From Pelagimonas varians (GTDB lineage: Bacteria > Pseudomonadota > Alphaproteobacteria > Rhodobacterales > Rhodobacteraceae), in NCBI RefSeq assembly GCF_003208435.1, contig NZ_QKMF01000013.1:62001-126000 (forward strand): a DNA stretch of 64,000 bases, in the 5' to 3' direction. This document shows positions 26,642 through 35,728 of the stretch, one piece after another; within the stretch, counting starts at the first letter, position 1; every line of letters begins with the position of its first letter. Under the pieces are notes generated by a model. The model did no database searches. It saw nothing but the letters and a program-made list of their open reading frames with translations, and was not told the DNA's origin. A program made the translations under genes and the position numbers.

Positions 26642-28329
26642 CCCAAAAACCAGTGAATACAACTGAACCTGTGCCGGAATGGGAAAAATATGGTCTGGTC
26701 CGGTTTCGCTCTTTGTCAGAAGTCGGGTTGCTCTTGGCCTCGCTTTTCTTTCTGGCCTCTTTGATGCCGTCTTTGTCGGCCCGGCTGCCTTTTATTCAAG
26801 GGGTTGCATCAGGTGTTATCACGGGGGTCGGCTATGAACTGGGTTTGGGGCTGGTATGGCTGGTGCGGGCTTTGCAATTTGTTGTCCCAAAGGAAAACCG
26901 CAAGACGTTGCCGAAATGGGTGGTGCTGCTGGCCGCGACGGTCATTGTGACTTACGCCTTGTTGCACGCGGACGGATGGACAAATGCAACCCGCAAAGTG
27001 TCCGGACTGCCGGATCTGGATGGTGGATTGATTTTCGCGATCATATCGACAGCAGCAGCGGTTTTTGCAGCTGTTTGGGTGTTGGCCCGACTGTTCTGGA
27101 TGGCCGTCAGCCGCATTGACCGGCAAATCAGTCGGGTGGTTCCACCGCGAGTGGCATTGGTCTCCGGAATTCTGGCTGGCGGGTTGTTGTTTTGGTCTTT
27201 GATCGAGGGCACCGCTGTCCGGTTTGCAATCCAGGCTGTGGACAAAGCCCAAGAGGCCGCCGATCACTTTGTTGACCCTGATATTCCACGTCCAGTGCAA
27301 GCCGTGCGCACGGGCAGCGACAAATCCTTGTTGGAGTGGGATGAATTGGGGCGTCAGGGGCGGGCATTTGTGGCCTCTGCCCCGACCAAGGCCGAAATCG
27401 AAGAGCTTACAGGCGCGCCCGCGATGGACCCGATCCGTGTGTATGTCGGCAGGCGATCAGCCGAGACCTATCAAGAGCGGGCTGATCTTGCTTTGGCCGA
27501 ACTCATTCGTGTTGGCGCATTTGACCGGTCTGTGCTTGTTGTCGCCAGCCCGACAGGCACGGGCTGGATGGATCCCAATTCGCATGATCCGCTAGACATT
27601 ATGCTGGGCGGCGATGTGGCGACGGTTGGGGTTCAGTTTTCTTATCTCAGCAGCCCGCTGGCATTGGTGCTTCATCCCGAATTGGGGCTTGAACAAACCG
27701 AGGCCGTCTTTGACACGATTTATAAATACTGGACCAACCTCCCGAAAGACACACGGCCCAAATTCTATGTATTCGGTCTTAGTCAGGGGGCCTTTAACAC
27801 CCAATCGACCGTGCGGTGGTTGGATATGTTGTCCGATCCAATCCAAGGGGCGCTGTGGGTCGGTTCGCCTTTTCTGAGCCCTGTTTGGAAAACCGTCCGT
27901 GATGGGCGCGGGGCGGGTAGCCCGACGTGGCGTCCGCGTTTTGGCAACGGGTCTTTGGTGCAGGCGATTGATCAATTCCATGATTTCGAAAGCGGTTTGG
28001 CTGATTGGGGGCCAATCAGAATGGTCTTCTTGCAGTACGCCAGTGATCCAATTGTGATGTTTTCCTACGAATCTGCCTTTAAACGCCCCGATTGGTACAA
28101 GGAAGACCGGGCGCAAGATGTGTCTCCCGATTTGCTCTGGGTACCGGTTGTCACAATGCTGCAAACGGCTTTGGATATGACGATTGCGGTGCAGGTACAG
28201 GGGTTTGGTCACAACTATGCGCCCATAGACTATATGCGAGCGTGGCACGGATTGCTTGAACCAGAGACATGGACCACACAAAAATCAGAAGATTTGGCAG
28301 ACCATCTAAAGGCGCGCTCAGCGCAGTAA
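26638..28329 (+). CDS. Membrane-anchored alpha/beta-hydrolase family protein
   Basis: 563 residues from GTG 26638. Residues 1-200 hold four membrane spans in the alpha/beta-hydrolase N-terminal domain; the catalytic domain follows with nucleophile elbow FGLSQGAF (GLSQG, Ser near residue 383). The conserved RVYVGRRSAETYQERADLAL and TGTGWMDPNSHDPLDIM are characteristic of this uncharacterised family. Substrate unknown. Coupled to the AI-2E gene, suggesting they act on the same envelope process. Confidence 0.83.
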   Translation: MTQKPVNTTEPVPEWEKYGLVRFRSLSEVGLLLASLFFLASLMPSLSARLPFIQGVASGVITGVGYELGLGLVWLVRALQFVVPKENRKTLPKWVVLLAATVIVTYALLHADGWTNATRKVSGLPDLDGGLIFAIISTAAAVFAAVWVLARLFWMAVSRIDRQISRVVPPRVALVSGILAGGLLFWSLIEGTAVRFAIQAVDKAQEAADHFVDPDIPRPVQAVRTGSDKSLLEWDELGRQGRAFVASAPTKAEIEELTGAPAMDPIRVYVGRRSAETYQERADLALAELIRVGAFDRSVLVVASPTGTGWMDPNSHDPLDIMLGGDVATVGVQFSYLSSPLALVLHPELGLEQTEAVFDTIYKYWTNLPKDTRPKFYVFGLSQGAFNTQSTVRWLDMLSDPIQGALWVGSPFLSPVWKTVRDGRGAGSPTWRPRFGNGSLVQAIDQFHDFESGLADWGPIRMVFLQYASDPIVMFSYESAFKRPDWYKEDRAQDVSPDLLWVPVVTMLQTALDMTIAVQVQGFGHNYAPIDYMRAWHGLLEPETWTTQKSEDLADHLKARSAQ

Positions 28330-28361
28330 CCCCGCCGCGCGCACTTAAAAGCGGTTTGGAA

Positions 28362-29660
28362 TCAGACCTTTTCAATCCGCAATGCGACAGGGTCAGTTGC
28401 CATAACACCTGTGGCAGGTAGCGCGGCCAAAGCGTGATCCAGTGCGGAGCGCGTTGTTTTATGGGTGACGATCAGCACCGGCGCGCTGGCATCTTCGTGG
28501 CTGTATTGGCGCATCCGGTCGATGGAAACGCCTGCCTCGCCCAAGACAGTCGCGACTTTGGCCAACGCGCCGGGCTTGTCCTGCAAGGCCATGCGCAGAT
28601 AGTAGGGCGCTGACACGGCTGCCTTGGCGGGTGTCGCAGCGCGCAATGTTGTGGCGGGCTGGCCGAAAGTGGTCAACCGCAATCCGCGCGCGATGTCCAT
28701 CACGTCGCCCATCACCGCACTTGCGGTCGGGCCTTCGCCTGCACCGGCACCGCGCAGCACAATCTGGCCAACCTGATCGCCCTCGACCACCACCATATTG
28801 GTGCCGCCTTGCAGCTGCCCCAAAGGAGACGCCGCCGGAACAAGGCAGGGAGTCATGGTTTGCTCAAGCCCGCGGCGGGTATACCGTGTGACACCCAACA
28901 GTTTGATGCGATAGTCCATGTCCGCTGCTTGGCGGATGTCTTCGATCGTTACGCGGCCAATGCCTTCTAGCTCGACCGCGTCAAAATTGACCTGTGTGCC
29001 GAAAGCAATGGCCGCGATCAAAGACAGCTTGTGTCCAGCATCAATGCCGCCAACGTCCAGATTTGGATCAGCCTCCAGATACCCAAGCCCGTCCGCTTCG
29101 GCAAAGGCTTCGTCGTAGGACAGACCTGCGTCTTCCATCCGGGTCAGGATGTAATTGCAAGTGCCGTTCATCACGCCCATCACTCGCTCGATTTGATTGC
29201 CGGCAAGGCTCTCGGTCAAGGTTTTGATGATTGGAATGCCGCCAGCAACCGCAGCTTCGAACCGCAGGACTGCGCCTTTGGACTCGGCCAGTTCGGCCAG
29301 CGCCTGCCCGTGGTGCGCCAGCATCGCCTTGTTGGCTGTGACAACGTCTTTGCCAGCACTTAACGCGGCTTCTGTCGCGGCTTTGGCCGGACCATCGCTG
29401 CCGCCCATCAATTCAACAAAAACGTCAACGTCATCGCGGGTGGCCAGGGCAACGGGATCATCTTCCCAGGCGTAATCAGTCAAAGGGACACCGCGATCTT
29501 TGTCGCGATTGCGGGCCGATACGGCGGTCACGATAACAGCGCGGCCACTGCGGGCCTCAAGCAAGGCCGCCTTTTGGCGCACGATCTTGACCACGCCGGC
29601 CCCGACAGTCCCAAGACCGGCGATACCAAGGCGCAGGGGGCTGGATTGCTGGTCTGACAT
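28362..29660 (-). CDS. hom: Homoserine dehydrogenase
   Basis: 432 residues from ATG 29660, with AGGAGCC upstream. NAD(P) fold GIAGLGTVGAGVV, the catalytic-domain EAAVAGGIPIIKTL, the MNGTCNYIL motif and the GLGYLEADPNLDVGGIDAGHK stretch are intact, and an ACT domain (KPGALAKVATVLGEAGVSIDRM) at the C-terminus provides threonine feedback. It reduces aspartate semialdehyde to homoserine for threonine and methionine synthesis. Confidence 0.97.
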   Translation of the reverse strand: MSDQQSSPLRLGIAGLGTVGAGVVKIVRQKAALLEARSGRAVIVTAVSARNRDKDRGVPLTDYAWEDDPVALATRDDVDVFVELMGGSDGPAKAATEAALSAGKDVVTANKAMLAHHGQALAELAESKGAVLRFEAAVAGGIPIIKTLTESLAGNQIERVMGVMNGTCNYILTRMEDAGLSYDEAFAEADGLGYLEADPNLDVGGIDAGHKLSLIAAIAFGTQVNFDAVELEGIGRVTIEDIRQAADMDYRIKLLGVTRYTRRGLEQTMTPCLVPAASPLGQLQGGTNMVVVEGDQVGQIVLRGAGAGEGPTASAVMGDVMDIARGLRLTTFGQPATTLRAATPAKAAVSAPYYLRMALQDKPGALAKVATVLGEAGVSIDRMRQYSHEDASAPVLIVTHKTTRSALDHALAALPATGVMATDPVALRIEKV

Positions 29661-29754
29661 CAAAGGCTCCTTCGGAATTTATCTTGTTTATGCTCGCTTA
29701 GCGGCAGAACGGATCGGGTGCAACGGCAAGAGGCTTTTGATGGCCAAAGCGTGG

Positions 29755-30072
29755 TTACTGTGCCCTTAATTGCGCCGCTTTTTGTCGAAGCTGTGCAACA
29801 CGGCGGTCAGTTCCGGAAGAAGGCCCCACAGGCAAACGTTTGATCCGCACAGCCCGTGCGCGCAAGCCAGCGGCGCGCCCTGTCACGCTTCCGATCATGT
29901 CGGCCGTGGCACGCGGTGGTGCCCCGTTGATCAAATCGTCCAATGGAACAAGCTGGGGGTAGGGTGCATCGAACACGCCCGGGGTCTGGCTGCTATCCAG
30001 TTCGGGGAACTGCGTACAGCCAGCCAGCAGAGCGCTCAAAAACAATGCGGAAAGGCACGAGTAGATTGACAT
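29755..30072 (-). CDS. Small lipoprotein
   Basis: 105 residues from ATG 30072. An N-terminal signal with lipobox LLAGC (Cys18) marks a lipoprotein; the mature part contains VFDAPYPQLVPLDDLINGAPPRAT and a basic, coiled-coil-prone tail (DRRVAQLRQKAAQLRAQ). Conserved in Rhodobacteraceae but of unknown role. It is divergent from the TetR gene, starts about 78 bp apart. Confidence 0.8.
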   Translation of the reverse strand: MSIYSCLSALFLSALLAGCTQFPELDSSQTPGVFDAPYPQLVPLDDLINGAPPRATADMIGSVTGRAAGLRARAVRIKRLPVGPSSGTDRRVAQLRQKAAQLRAQ

Positions 30073-30150
30073 GTTATACTCATGCCGCAACCTCGCGCGC
30101 GGGGCAAGCATTCGGGTTGATTTGAACGCGTGTTCATATAATTATGCCAT

Positions 30151-30738
30151 ATGGCACGTACCCAAGGCAGTCACTCTGAAATCACAAGGCCGCGCGTTCG
30201 CGCAGCGGCGCTAAAGCTGTTTGCCGAACATGGCTATGCGGCAGTATCAATGCGCCAGATCGCCCGCGAAGTCGGATTGCAAGCCGGAGCGCTGTATAAC
30301 TATACCCCTGACAAGCAAGATCTGCTGTTTTCGCTGATGAAGGCCCACATGGATGAACTGCTTGCTGCATGCTCCGAGCGGGTATCTCAAGGGGATGCGA
30401 TGGCCCGATTGCGCGCATTTGTCGATTTCCACATCACGTTCCACATGGGCCGCGCCGATGAGATTTTTATCGCCTATATGGAATTGCGTAACCTAACGCC
30501 TGAGAATTTTGAAACCATCGAGGCGCTGCGCCGGTCATATGAAAACCACCTTGAGGCGATTTTGGCGGCGGGCCTGTCCGAAGGTATCTTTGATGTGCCT
30601 GATTCCAAAGTCACCACTTTGGCGGTGATTGCCATGCTGACCGGGATTACGACTTGGTATCGGCCGGATGGCCGTCTGTCTCCGGAGGAGGTCTCGGAGC
30701 TTTATTGGAATATGGTGCGCAAGGTTGTAGGGGCCTGA
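30151..30738 (+). CDS. TetR/AcrR family transcriptional regulator
   Basis: 195 residues. The N-terminal helix-turn-helix is clear: ITRPRVRAAALKLFAEHGYAAVSMRQIAREVGLQAGALYNY, followed by an all-helical ligand-binding domain including FHITFHMGRADEIFIAYMELRNL. The intergenic region it shares with the lipoprotein gene is the likely operator; the target and ligand are unknown. Confidence 0.9.
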   Translation: MARTQGSHSEITRPRVRAAALKLFAEHGYAAVSMRQIAREVGLQAGALYNYTPDKQDLLFSLMKAHMDELLAACSERVSQGDAMARLRAFVDFHITFHMGRADEIFIAYMELRNLTPENFETIEALRRSYENHLEAILAAGLSEGIFDVPDSKVTTLAVIAMLTGITTWYRPDGRLSPEEVSELYWNMVRKVVGA

Positions 30739-30768
30739 CCCGCTCCGGGGGGATGCGACAAACGATGA

Positions 30769-30803
30769 CGACCGAAACTGCCTGTGTTTGCAAGTTCCGG
30801 TCG
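30769..30803. terminator. Hairpin between convergent genes
   Basis: CGACCGAAACT (30769-30779) pairs with AGTTCCGGTCG (30793-30803), 10 of 11 positions, 13-nt loop. It lies between the TetR gene and the convergent 1026-residue gene, a position where a terminator is expected, but lacks a clear U-tract. Confidence 0.5.
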
Positions 30804-30867
30804 CCCCGGTAACAACGACATCAAAAATTGGTTTGCGTTGCTTCTAACCATTCAGGAAATGGCAAAA

Positions 30868-33800
30868 TTACGGGAGCTGTTTTTCGATAGCGTCCACAGC
30901 AAGCCAGTTTTCCGGCCAAACCGATGTGCCGCCAAAATAGTGTTGGGACCGCGCAACAGGGCCCGCAATCGGAATCACCTTATTCTCTGGGGTTTCAAAA
31001 CTGTCCAGCTTCATGAGGTCATCGCGTTTATCCTGCGTGTCAGGGAAGCCGAAGTCTTCAGCCATGCGAGGCAGCCCCCATCGTTTACCACCGCTATTGA
31101 CTGTAAAAGATTCTAGCGCTGTGACACCTTCGGTGTAGCGATCCAAGCTGCCAAGAAGGGCTTTGGCACCCTGCGTACCGCAGCTAAAGAAGATGTCCGA
31201 AACCCCAAGCTGGTTTGGTCCATTCAGCGGGAGGCCTATGGGCCCCGGTACAAAATCACCGGCCAAACCGTCTGTATCAAGCGCGGTTCGCACCAACGGG
31301 GCGCTGACACCCAAAGTGCCGGTTCGCAATGTCCACGCCGTTGCGACCTCAATTTTGTTCAGTATAGGGGGGAAGGCTTGGGTCACCATGAATGGAACGA
31401 CGGGTTCTTCGGCCCCTAGCGGGCCAAATACAAACGATGTGCCGTCATCGATTCCGGTGAATTTTCCGTCTTCTCTGTCGTCAACTTCAAAGGTGCTATA
31501 TCCGGGGGTGATGGTTCCGCCATACAAGAACCCCATGCGTGGCAGCAGTTCTTGCCACATCAGACACCGTGCTTGGGCGCGTGCGATGCGCACCTGTGAG
31601 ATATAGCGCGATTGTAAAATGTTTTGAGCCGCAACAGCGGGCAAGTACTGGGTGGCGTAACCACTTGCTTTCAAAGGATCGGACGGTTGAGAGATCAATC
31701 CGCGTTGATCGAGACAGGCTGCACGGGTGCGCGGGCTGGCCAAACAGACCTGACGCGCAAAACGGATGGCTTGTTCGCGCTGGTTGAAAGCGGTCTTCAG
31801 TTCCGTATCCAGTGCGGCCGCCACCTGCAACGCGCTGAATCCCGCAGCTTGCGGGTTGGCTATGACGCGGGGGGTGTCGCTGGCTGATCGGGCCTGTCCC
31901 AACGCAAAATTGGCAATATTCAGAAATGTCGCCGCAAAGGGAACCTCTGACACCAAGGCCGCGACACCGCTCAAAATAGCGTCTCCTGTAGGGGTTCCAT
32001 CCCCGCCGACCGTGGTGGTTCTACTGGTAAACCCGCCGGCCTCCAGACGCAAAGCCAGCCGGAATTTTGCCAGATCCAAGGCCGTGAGTCGCCGGGTGTC
32101 TGCAACGCCCGCAAGATAGGTGTCCATCACTCCGGCCAATAGATCGCGTTCCTGAATTGCGTCGCTTAACATGCTTTTCAGGGTCAAAAGAGCGTCCGGT
32201 GCCGGGCGCAGGTTCCCTTGGGTTGCTGCCGAAAGGGGCGGGGCTTGGTAATGACGCATCCGACCTGAATGTAGCAATACCCACACCCCGGATTTGGTGC
32301 CGGTTGCGGCGACCAGATCCCGGTCAAGCGGTGTCCAGTGCAATTGAGAAATCGTGTTGTACGTCCGAAGGGTCGGAAATCCGGGGGTGAAATGAGGCAA
32401 GGGACGGTCCGCATCCTTTGCTTCCTTGACGCCTTGATTGAAGGCTTGTCTGGCGCGCTCGACTTCATCTGACGCGCGTTCGCGGGCCAGATCGAAGGTG
32501 GAGTTGTCGGTTGCTCGGCTGTCCAGATCTACGGAGTAGAAAAGAGTCCCGATATCATCGACGGCATAGGTGATCTGACCATCTCCGCCGTGAAACACAC
32601 GGCGAAACTGGGCTTTGAGGTCTTGGGAAGAGGTTCGTTCAAAGGCAAACCCTGTCTCGCTATCGCTGAAAACTGCAATGCTTGATGGCCCCCAGCTATC
32701 CAGTACATCGCGTCGCCATGCGTTAAAGTCTTCTTCGGATCGGGCAAGAATGTCGCGCGGGCGGGCATCTTGGGGCAAGACCATGGCCGCCCGCCGGACT
32801 GTTGCAGCGCCTTGCCCAGACCCGGATGTTGCGACAGGGCGCACTGAAAAATCCGCCACCGGATCTTTGTTGCCATTCCATTCGTCCAAATAGGGGGCAG
32901 AGAAATATTCCGTTTTTGCCGCAAAACTGTCACGCGTGGAAATCAGATTGTCCAACCGCAGCTCGCCCAGATTTCCACCTGAGAAAGATGCATAAACAAG
33001 GTCTGGATCGGTGGGGTGGGACCGAAAAGCGTGAATGGTTTGAACAGACCTGCGTTTGTTCCAAACCAAGTCTTCGATCTCAGCAGCGCTGGGCATTTCT
33101 CTTTCATCAGAGAGAGATTCGAACAGTTGTATGACTTGAGCGCGCAATCGGGCATCGTCAAATCCGCGGCCGCGCATCACGTCTTTGCGCCCTTCGTCAA
33201 ATGCAGGGTCGTTGCGGGCGACCTTGCGCCAATCTGCTCCGTCATTGTCGGATACCCAAATGGAATCGCCGCTACTGGAGATTGCAACGAGGCGGCTTCC
33301 GACACGGGCGGCGCTATTGGGATCAAGTGTTACGCCGTCAGCGGCATCGGCCAATACCGGTGTATCGACTTGCCATTCGTTGCGGCCATTTTCGGAAAGG
33401 TCGAGAAGCCAGCGTTGGCCGTCTTCATCAAGAATGATCACCTTTATTGATTGTTCGTTGCCTTTGCTTAGCCCTCCAGGGGCGAAGTCATTGCGCGGAT
33501 CCACTATCAATCGGGCAGTTAACGGCAGGCGGGTTCGGGCGGGCAGGCGGGTCTGCAAATCATCATGGGCAAACCCCGTGCCCATGGTGACGCTTTGTCC
33601 TTCCAGATTTATTTTGGTCCAGGCAGAGCTATAACTCGTTGCGAAAGAATTGGTAAAATCGGAGGCGAAATCGGTTTCGAAATCTGGGTATAGTCGCTTG
33701 AAGTACTCATATGTTTGGGTTTCGGTTTTGCTTAGGTTGTCCAGCACAAGGGATTGGCCGGACCGCAATTGCGCCAGATCCTCTGTCGGTACACCAAGAG

Positions 33801-33948
33801 ACGAGGCGATTTGTGCCGCACCGTCATTGAGGACAGCTCCCGCCGAGACTCCGGCAATTTGGTTTTGTTGAAAAACAAGCTCTGCGGCAGCGGGCATAGA
33901 GATCGAGCTTGCAAAGCCCGTAAAGAAAACAAAAAGCAGCGGGCGCAT
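30868..33948 (-). CDS. Large exported protein of unknown function, 1026 residues
   Basis: Start ATG 33948 with GGAGG upstream. A signal peptide (MRPLLFVFFTGFASSISMPAAA) precedes the mature chain at about residue 22. The segment near residues 225-245, AISSSGDSIWVSDNDGADWRK, and another around 300-330 (FRSHPTDPDLVYASFSGGNLG) resemble Asp-box/beta-propeller repeats, as in sialidase- or VPS10-like folds; the C-terminal half has four cysteines (ASPRTRAACLDQ, ARCLMW, FFSCGTQ) and no known domain. No membrane anchor is visible, so a periplasmic or secreted protein is likely. I cannot assign a function; it stands alone between a convergent TetR gene and an 830-bp gap. Confidence 0.85.
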   Translation of the reverse strand: MRPLLFVFFTGFASSISMPAAAELVFQQNQIAGVSAGAVLNDGAAQIASSLGVPTEDLAQLRSGQSLVLDNLSKTETQTYEYFKRLYPDFETDFASDFTNSFATSYSSAWTKINLEGQSVTMGTGFAHDDLQTRLPARTRLPLTARLIVDPRNDFAPGGLSKGNEQSIKVIILDEDGQRWLLDLSENGRNEWQVDTPVLADAADGVTLDPNSAARVGSRLVAISSSGDSIWVSDNDGADWRKVARNDPAFDEGRKDVMRGRGFDDARLRAQVIQLFESLSDEREMPSAAEIEDLVWNKRRSVQTIHAFRSHPTDPDLVYASFSGGNLGELRLDNLISTRDSFAAKTEYFSAPYLDEWNGNKDPVADFSVRPVATSGSGQGAATVRRAAMVLPQDARPRDILARSEEDFNAWRRDVLDSWGPSSIAVFSDSETGFAFERTSSQDLKAQFRRVFHGGDGQITYAVDDIGTLFYSVDLDSRATDNSTFDLARERASDEVERARQAFNQGVKEAKDADRPLPHFTPGFPTLRTYNTISQLHWTPLDRDLVAATGTKSGVWVLLHSGRMRHYQAPPLSAATQGNLRPAPDALLTLKSMLSDAIQERDLLAGVMDTYLAGVADTRRLTALDLAKFRLALRLEAGGFTSRTTTVGGDGTPTGDAILSGVAALVSEVPFAATFLNIANFALGQARSASDTPRVIANPQAAGFSALQVAAALDTELKTAFNQREQAIRFARQVCLASPRTRAACLDQRGLISQPSDPLKASGYATQYLPAVAAQNILQSRYISQVRIARAQARCLMWQELLPRMGFLYGGTITPGYSTFEVDDREDGKFTGIDDGTSFVFGPLGAEEPVVPFMVTQAFPPILNKIEVATAWTLRTGTLGVSAPLVRTALDTDGLAGDFVPGPIGLPLNGPNQLGVSDIFFSCGTQGAKALLGSLDRYTEGVTALESFTVNSGGKRWGLPRMAEDFGFPDTQDKRDDLMKLDSFETPENKVIPIAGPVARSQHYFGGTSVWPENWLAVDAIEKQLP

Positions 33949-34359
33949 GTCGCGCCTCCTTTCAAAAAAAAAATCAAAAATGGGTCGTTAGAAACGGGCG
34001 AAAAGCGCCTAATGCAACCTAAGTGATGCTTTTGTTGGCTGTCGAGTCATTTTAAACGTGTTGCCACAGGGCGCGAGCTAAACCCGAAATGCCGGCGTTG
34101 GACCGGGCAAGTTTGGACCAAGTTTGGTGTCGGGAATACTCAGTTTTACAGCGATACTGGAAAAGCGCGGAGGACACCGGAAATATGTCAGATAGCATTG
34201 CAAGTATTGGAACATTTCCGCCGGTAAGTCTGGTAGAGGCAGCTGTGCCAAGTTTTACACAAAGTGTCCTAACCAGGTCCCTTTTGCTGATTTGGCGTCG
34301 AAGCAGTATTCCCGTGGTCTGATGGGCAGACTGCGCCAAAAAGCCTTTGTAAACAGGGC

Positions 34360-34377
34360 TTCAAACACCTGTTTGAA
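34360..34377. repeat. Perfect palindrome TTCAAACA-CC-TGTTTGAA
   Basis: Two 8-bp arms around a 2-bp centre. It overlaps a second pairing, AAACAGG (34351-34357) with CCTGTTT (34368-34374). The compact symmetric form looks like a protein-binding operator rather than an RNA hairpin. Confidence 0.75.
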
Positions 34378-34416
34378 AGGGGGCAAGGTGGCCTTTGACG
34401 GTAAAGTTGCATTTGG

Positions 34417-34459
34417 AACTGTACCGGCACGGGGAAACTTGAAGATGGCCGGTACAGTT
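34417..34459. repeat. 12-bp perfect inverted repeat with 19-nt spacer
   Basis: AACTGTACCGGC at 34417-34428 and GCCGGTACAGTT at 34448-34459. It could be a stable stem-loop in RNA or paired recognition half-sites for a recombinase or regulator. Confidence 0.85.
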
Positions 34460-34632
34460 GCCAGTTTGTTTGATTACATACAAATATTGGCGTGTTTCGG
34501 GTCGCCCGCAGTGAGATTGTCAACTGAACCGGGTTTTGGGCCGGACCGCCTGAATTCGACTTTGTCTGATGCTGAAAATGCTGCGCAGAAACCTCACCAA
34601 AGCAGACGTTCATGAATAGGGTTCGGAACGTC

Positions 34633-34660
34633 TTTTGACAGCGGAGATGATCTGTCAAAA
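34633..34660. repeat. 9-bp perfect inverted repeat, TTTTGACAG and CTGTCAAAA
   Basis: Arms at 34633-34641 and 34652-34660, 10-nt loop, about 118 bp beyond the BKACE stop. It could end the operon transcript, but no U-run follows on the minus strand. Confidence 0.7.
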
Positions 34661-34707
34661 TTGGGATTGAAAAGTTTCAATACCAAACGGCGAGGTTCTC
34701 TGCAGGC

Positions 34708-34721
34708 AGTGGATTTCCACT
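34708..34721. repeat. Palindrome AGTGGA-TT-TCCACT
   Basis: Two 6-bp arms around TT, 57 bp beyond the BKACE stop. Operator-like or hairpin-forming; function unknown. Confidence 0.55.
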
Positions 34722-34777
34722 CAAGTTGGGGCCTCACTTGCGGGCTGACCATAGCGCTGACTTGGTTCAGGCTTGAC

Positions 34778-35716
34778 CTAAAACGCCACGCGGTCGCCCC
34801 CCTTCAAGTCAAGCAGCTCACGTGCCTCATCAGGGGTGGCCACTTCACAGCCAAGGTCCTCGACGATGCGCCGAATTTTGGCGACCTGGCTGGCGTTGCT
34901 TTCGGCCAGTTTTCCGCGTGAGATGAACAAGCTATCCTCCAAACCAACGCGAACATTGCCGCCCATCTGGGTGGCCGTGGTGCCTAGTGACATCTGTGAG
35001 CCTCCGGCACCCAAAACCGACCAACGATAATCATCGCCAAACAGACGGTCAGCTGTCCGCTTCATAAAGACGAGGTTGTCGACCTCGGGGCCGATGCCAC
35101 CGAGGATGCCAAAGATAAACTGAATGAAAACCGGGGCCTTGAACAACCCGATGTCCATGCAGAATTTCAGGTTGTAGAGATGCCCGACATCGTAACACTC
35201 ATGTTCGAATTTGATGTCATGCGGAGCAAGCGTTTCAGCTGCTTCTTTGATATCGCGAAAGGTGTTGCGAAAAATGTTGCCGTCGGAATTGGCGACATAA
35301 TCCTTTTCCCAATCGAACTTCCAATCATCGTCCTTGTAGCGGTTCGCCAGCGGGTGGAACGAAAAGTTCATCGACCCCATGTTCATCGAACACATCTCTG
35401 GGCTAAAGGTCTTGGCCGGGTTGATCCGATCCTGAATGGACAGGGTCAGTGACCCGCCGGTCGAGATATTCACCACTGCATCCGTCGCCTGTTTGATCCG
35501 CGGCAGGAAAGGGGCAAAATCCTTGATATCGACCGAGGGTGCGCCGGTTTCATTGTCGCGCGCATGCAGGTGCAGGATCGACGCCCCGGCCTCGGCCGCA
35601 TCCATGGCCTGCTGCGCAATGTCGTCATAGGTATAGGGCAGGGCGTCCGACATGGTGGGCGTATGGATGGCCCCTGTGATGGCGCAGGTGATGATAGTCT
35701 TTTTCTGGCGTGCCAT
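34778..35716 (-). CDS. BKACE family beta-keto acid cleavage enzyme (DUF849)
   Basis: 312 residues, ATG 35716 preceded by AAGGAG. The Zn-binding HLH of the family is His49/His51 in SILHLHARD, and the RVGLED motif supplies Arg256, Glu260 and Asp261, so all known catalytic and metal residues seen in 3-keto-5-aminohexanoate cleavage enzyme are present. BKACEs react a beta-keto acid with acetyl-CoA to give acetoacetate and a shortened acyl-CoA. Last gene of a ten-gene minus-strand row; two dehydrogenase genes upstream could supply the beta-keto acid. Substrate is set by residues I cannot interpret from sequence alone. Confidence 0.93.
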   Translation of the reverse strand: MARQKKTIITCAITGAIHTPTMSDALPYTYDDIAQQAMDAAEAGASILHLHARDNETGAPSVDIKDFAPFLPRIKQATDAVVNISTGGSLTLSIQDRINPAKTFSPEMCSMNMGSMNFSFHPLANRYKDDDWKFDWEKDYVANSDGNIFRNTFRDIKEAAETLAPHDIKFEHECYDVGHLYNLKFCMDIGLFKAPVFIQFIFGILGGIGPEVDNLVFMKRTADRLFGDDYRWSVLGAGGSQMSLGTTATQMGGNVRVGLEDSLFISRGKLAESNASQVAKIRRIVEDLGCEVATPDEARELLDLKGGDRVAF

Positions 35717-35728
35717 TGGGCGTGCTCC

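Larger units (their letters stand above)
33949..34777. other. 829-bp gene-free interval rich in inverted repeats
   Basis: No convincing coding region: open frames here are short and unlike known proteins. It contains at least four perfect inverted repeats (listed separately). It lies upstream of the 1026-residue gene and downstream of the BKACE operon. Confidence 0.7.

Noticed and set aside
34052-34658. Short open frames in the 34-kb gap (95, 77, 129 and 107 codons)
   Set aside because: Overlap each other on both strands, cover inverted repeats and show no known family.
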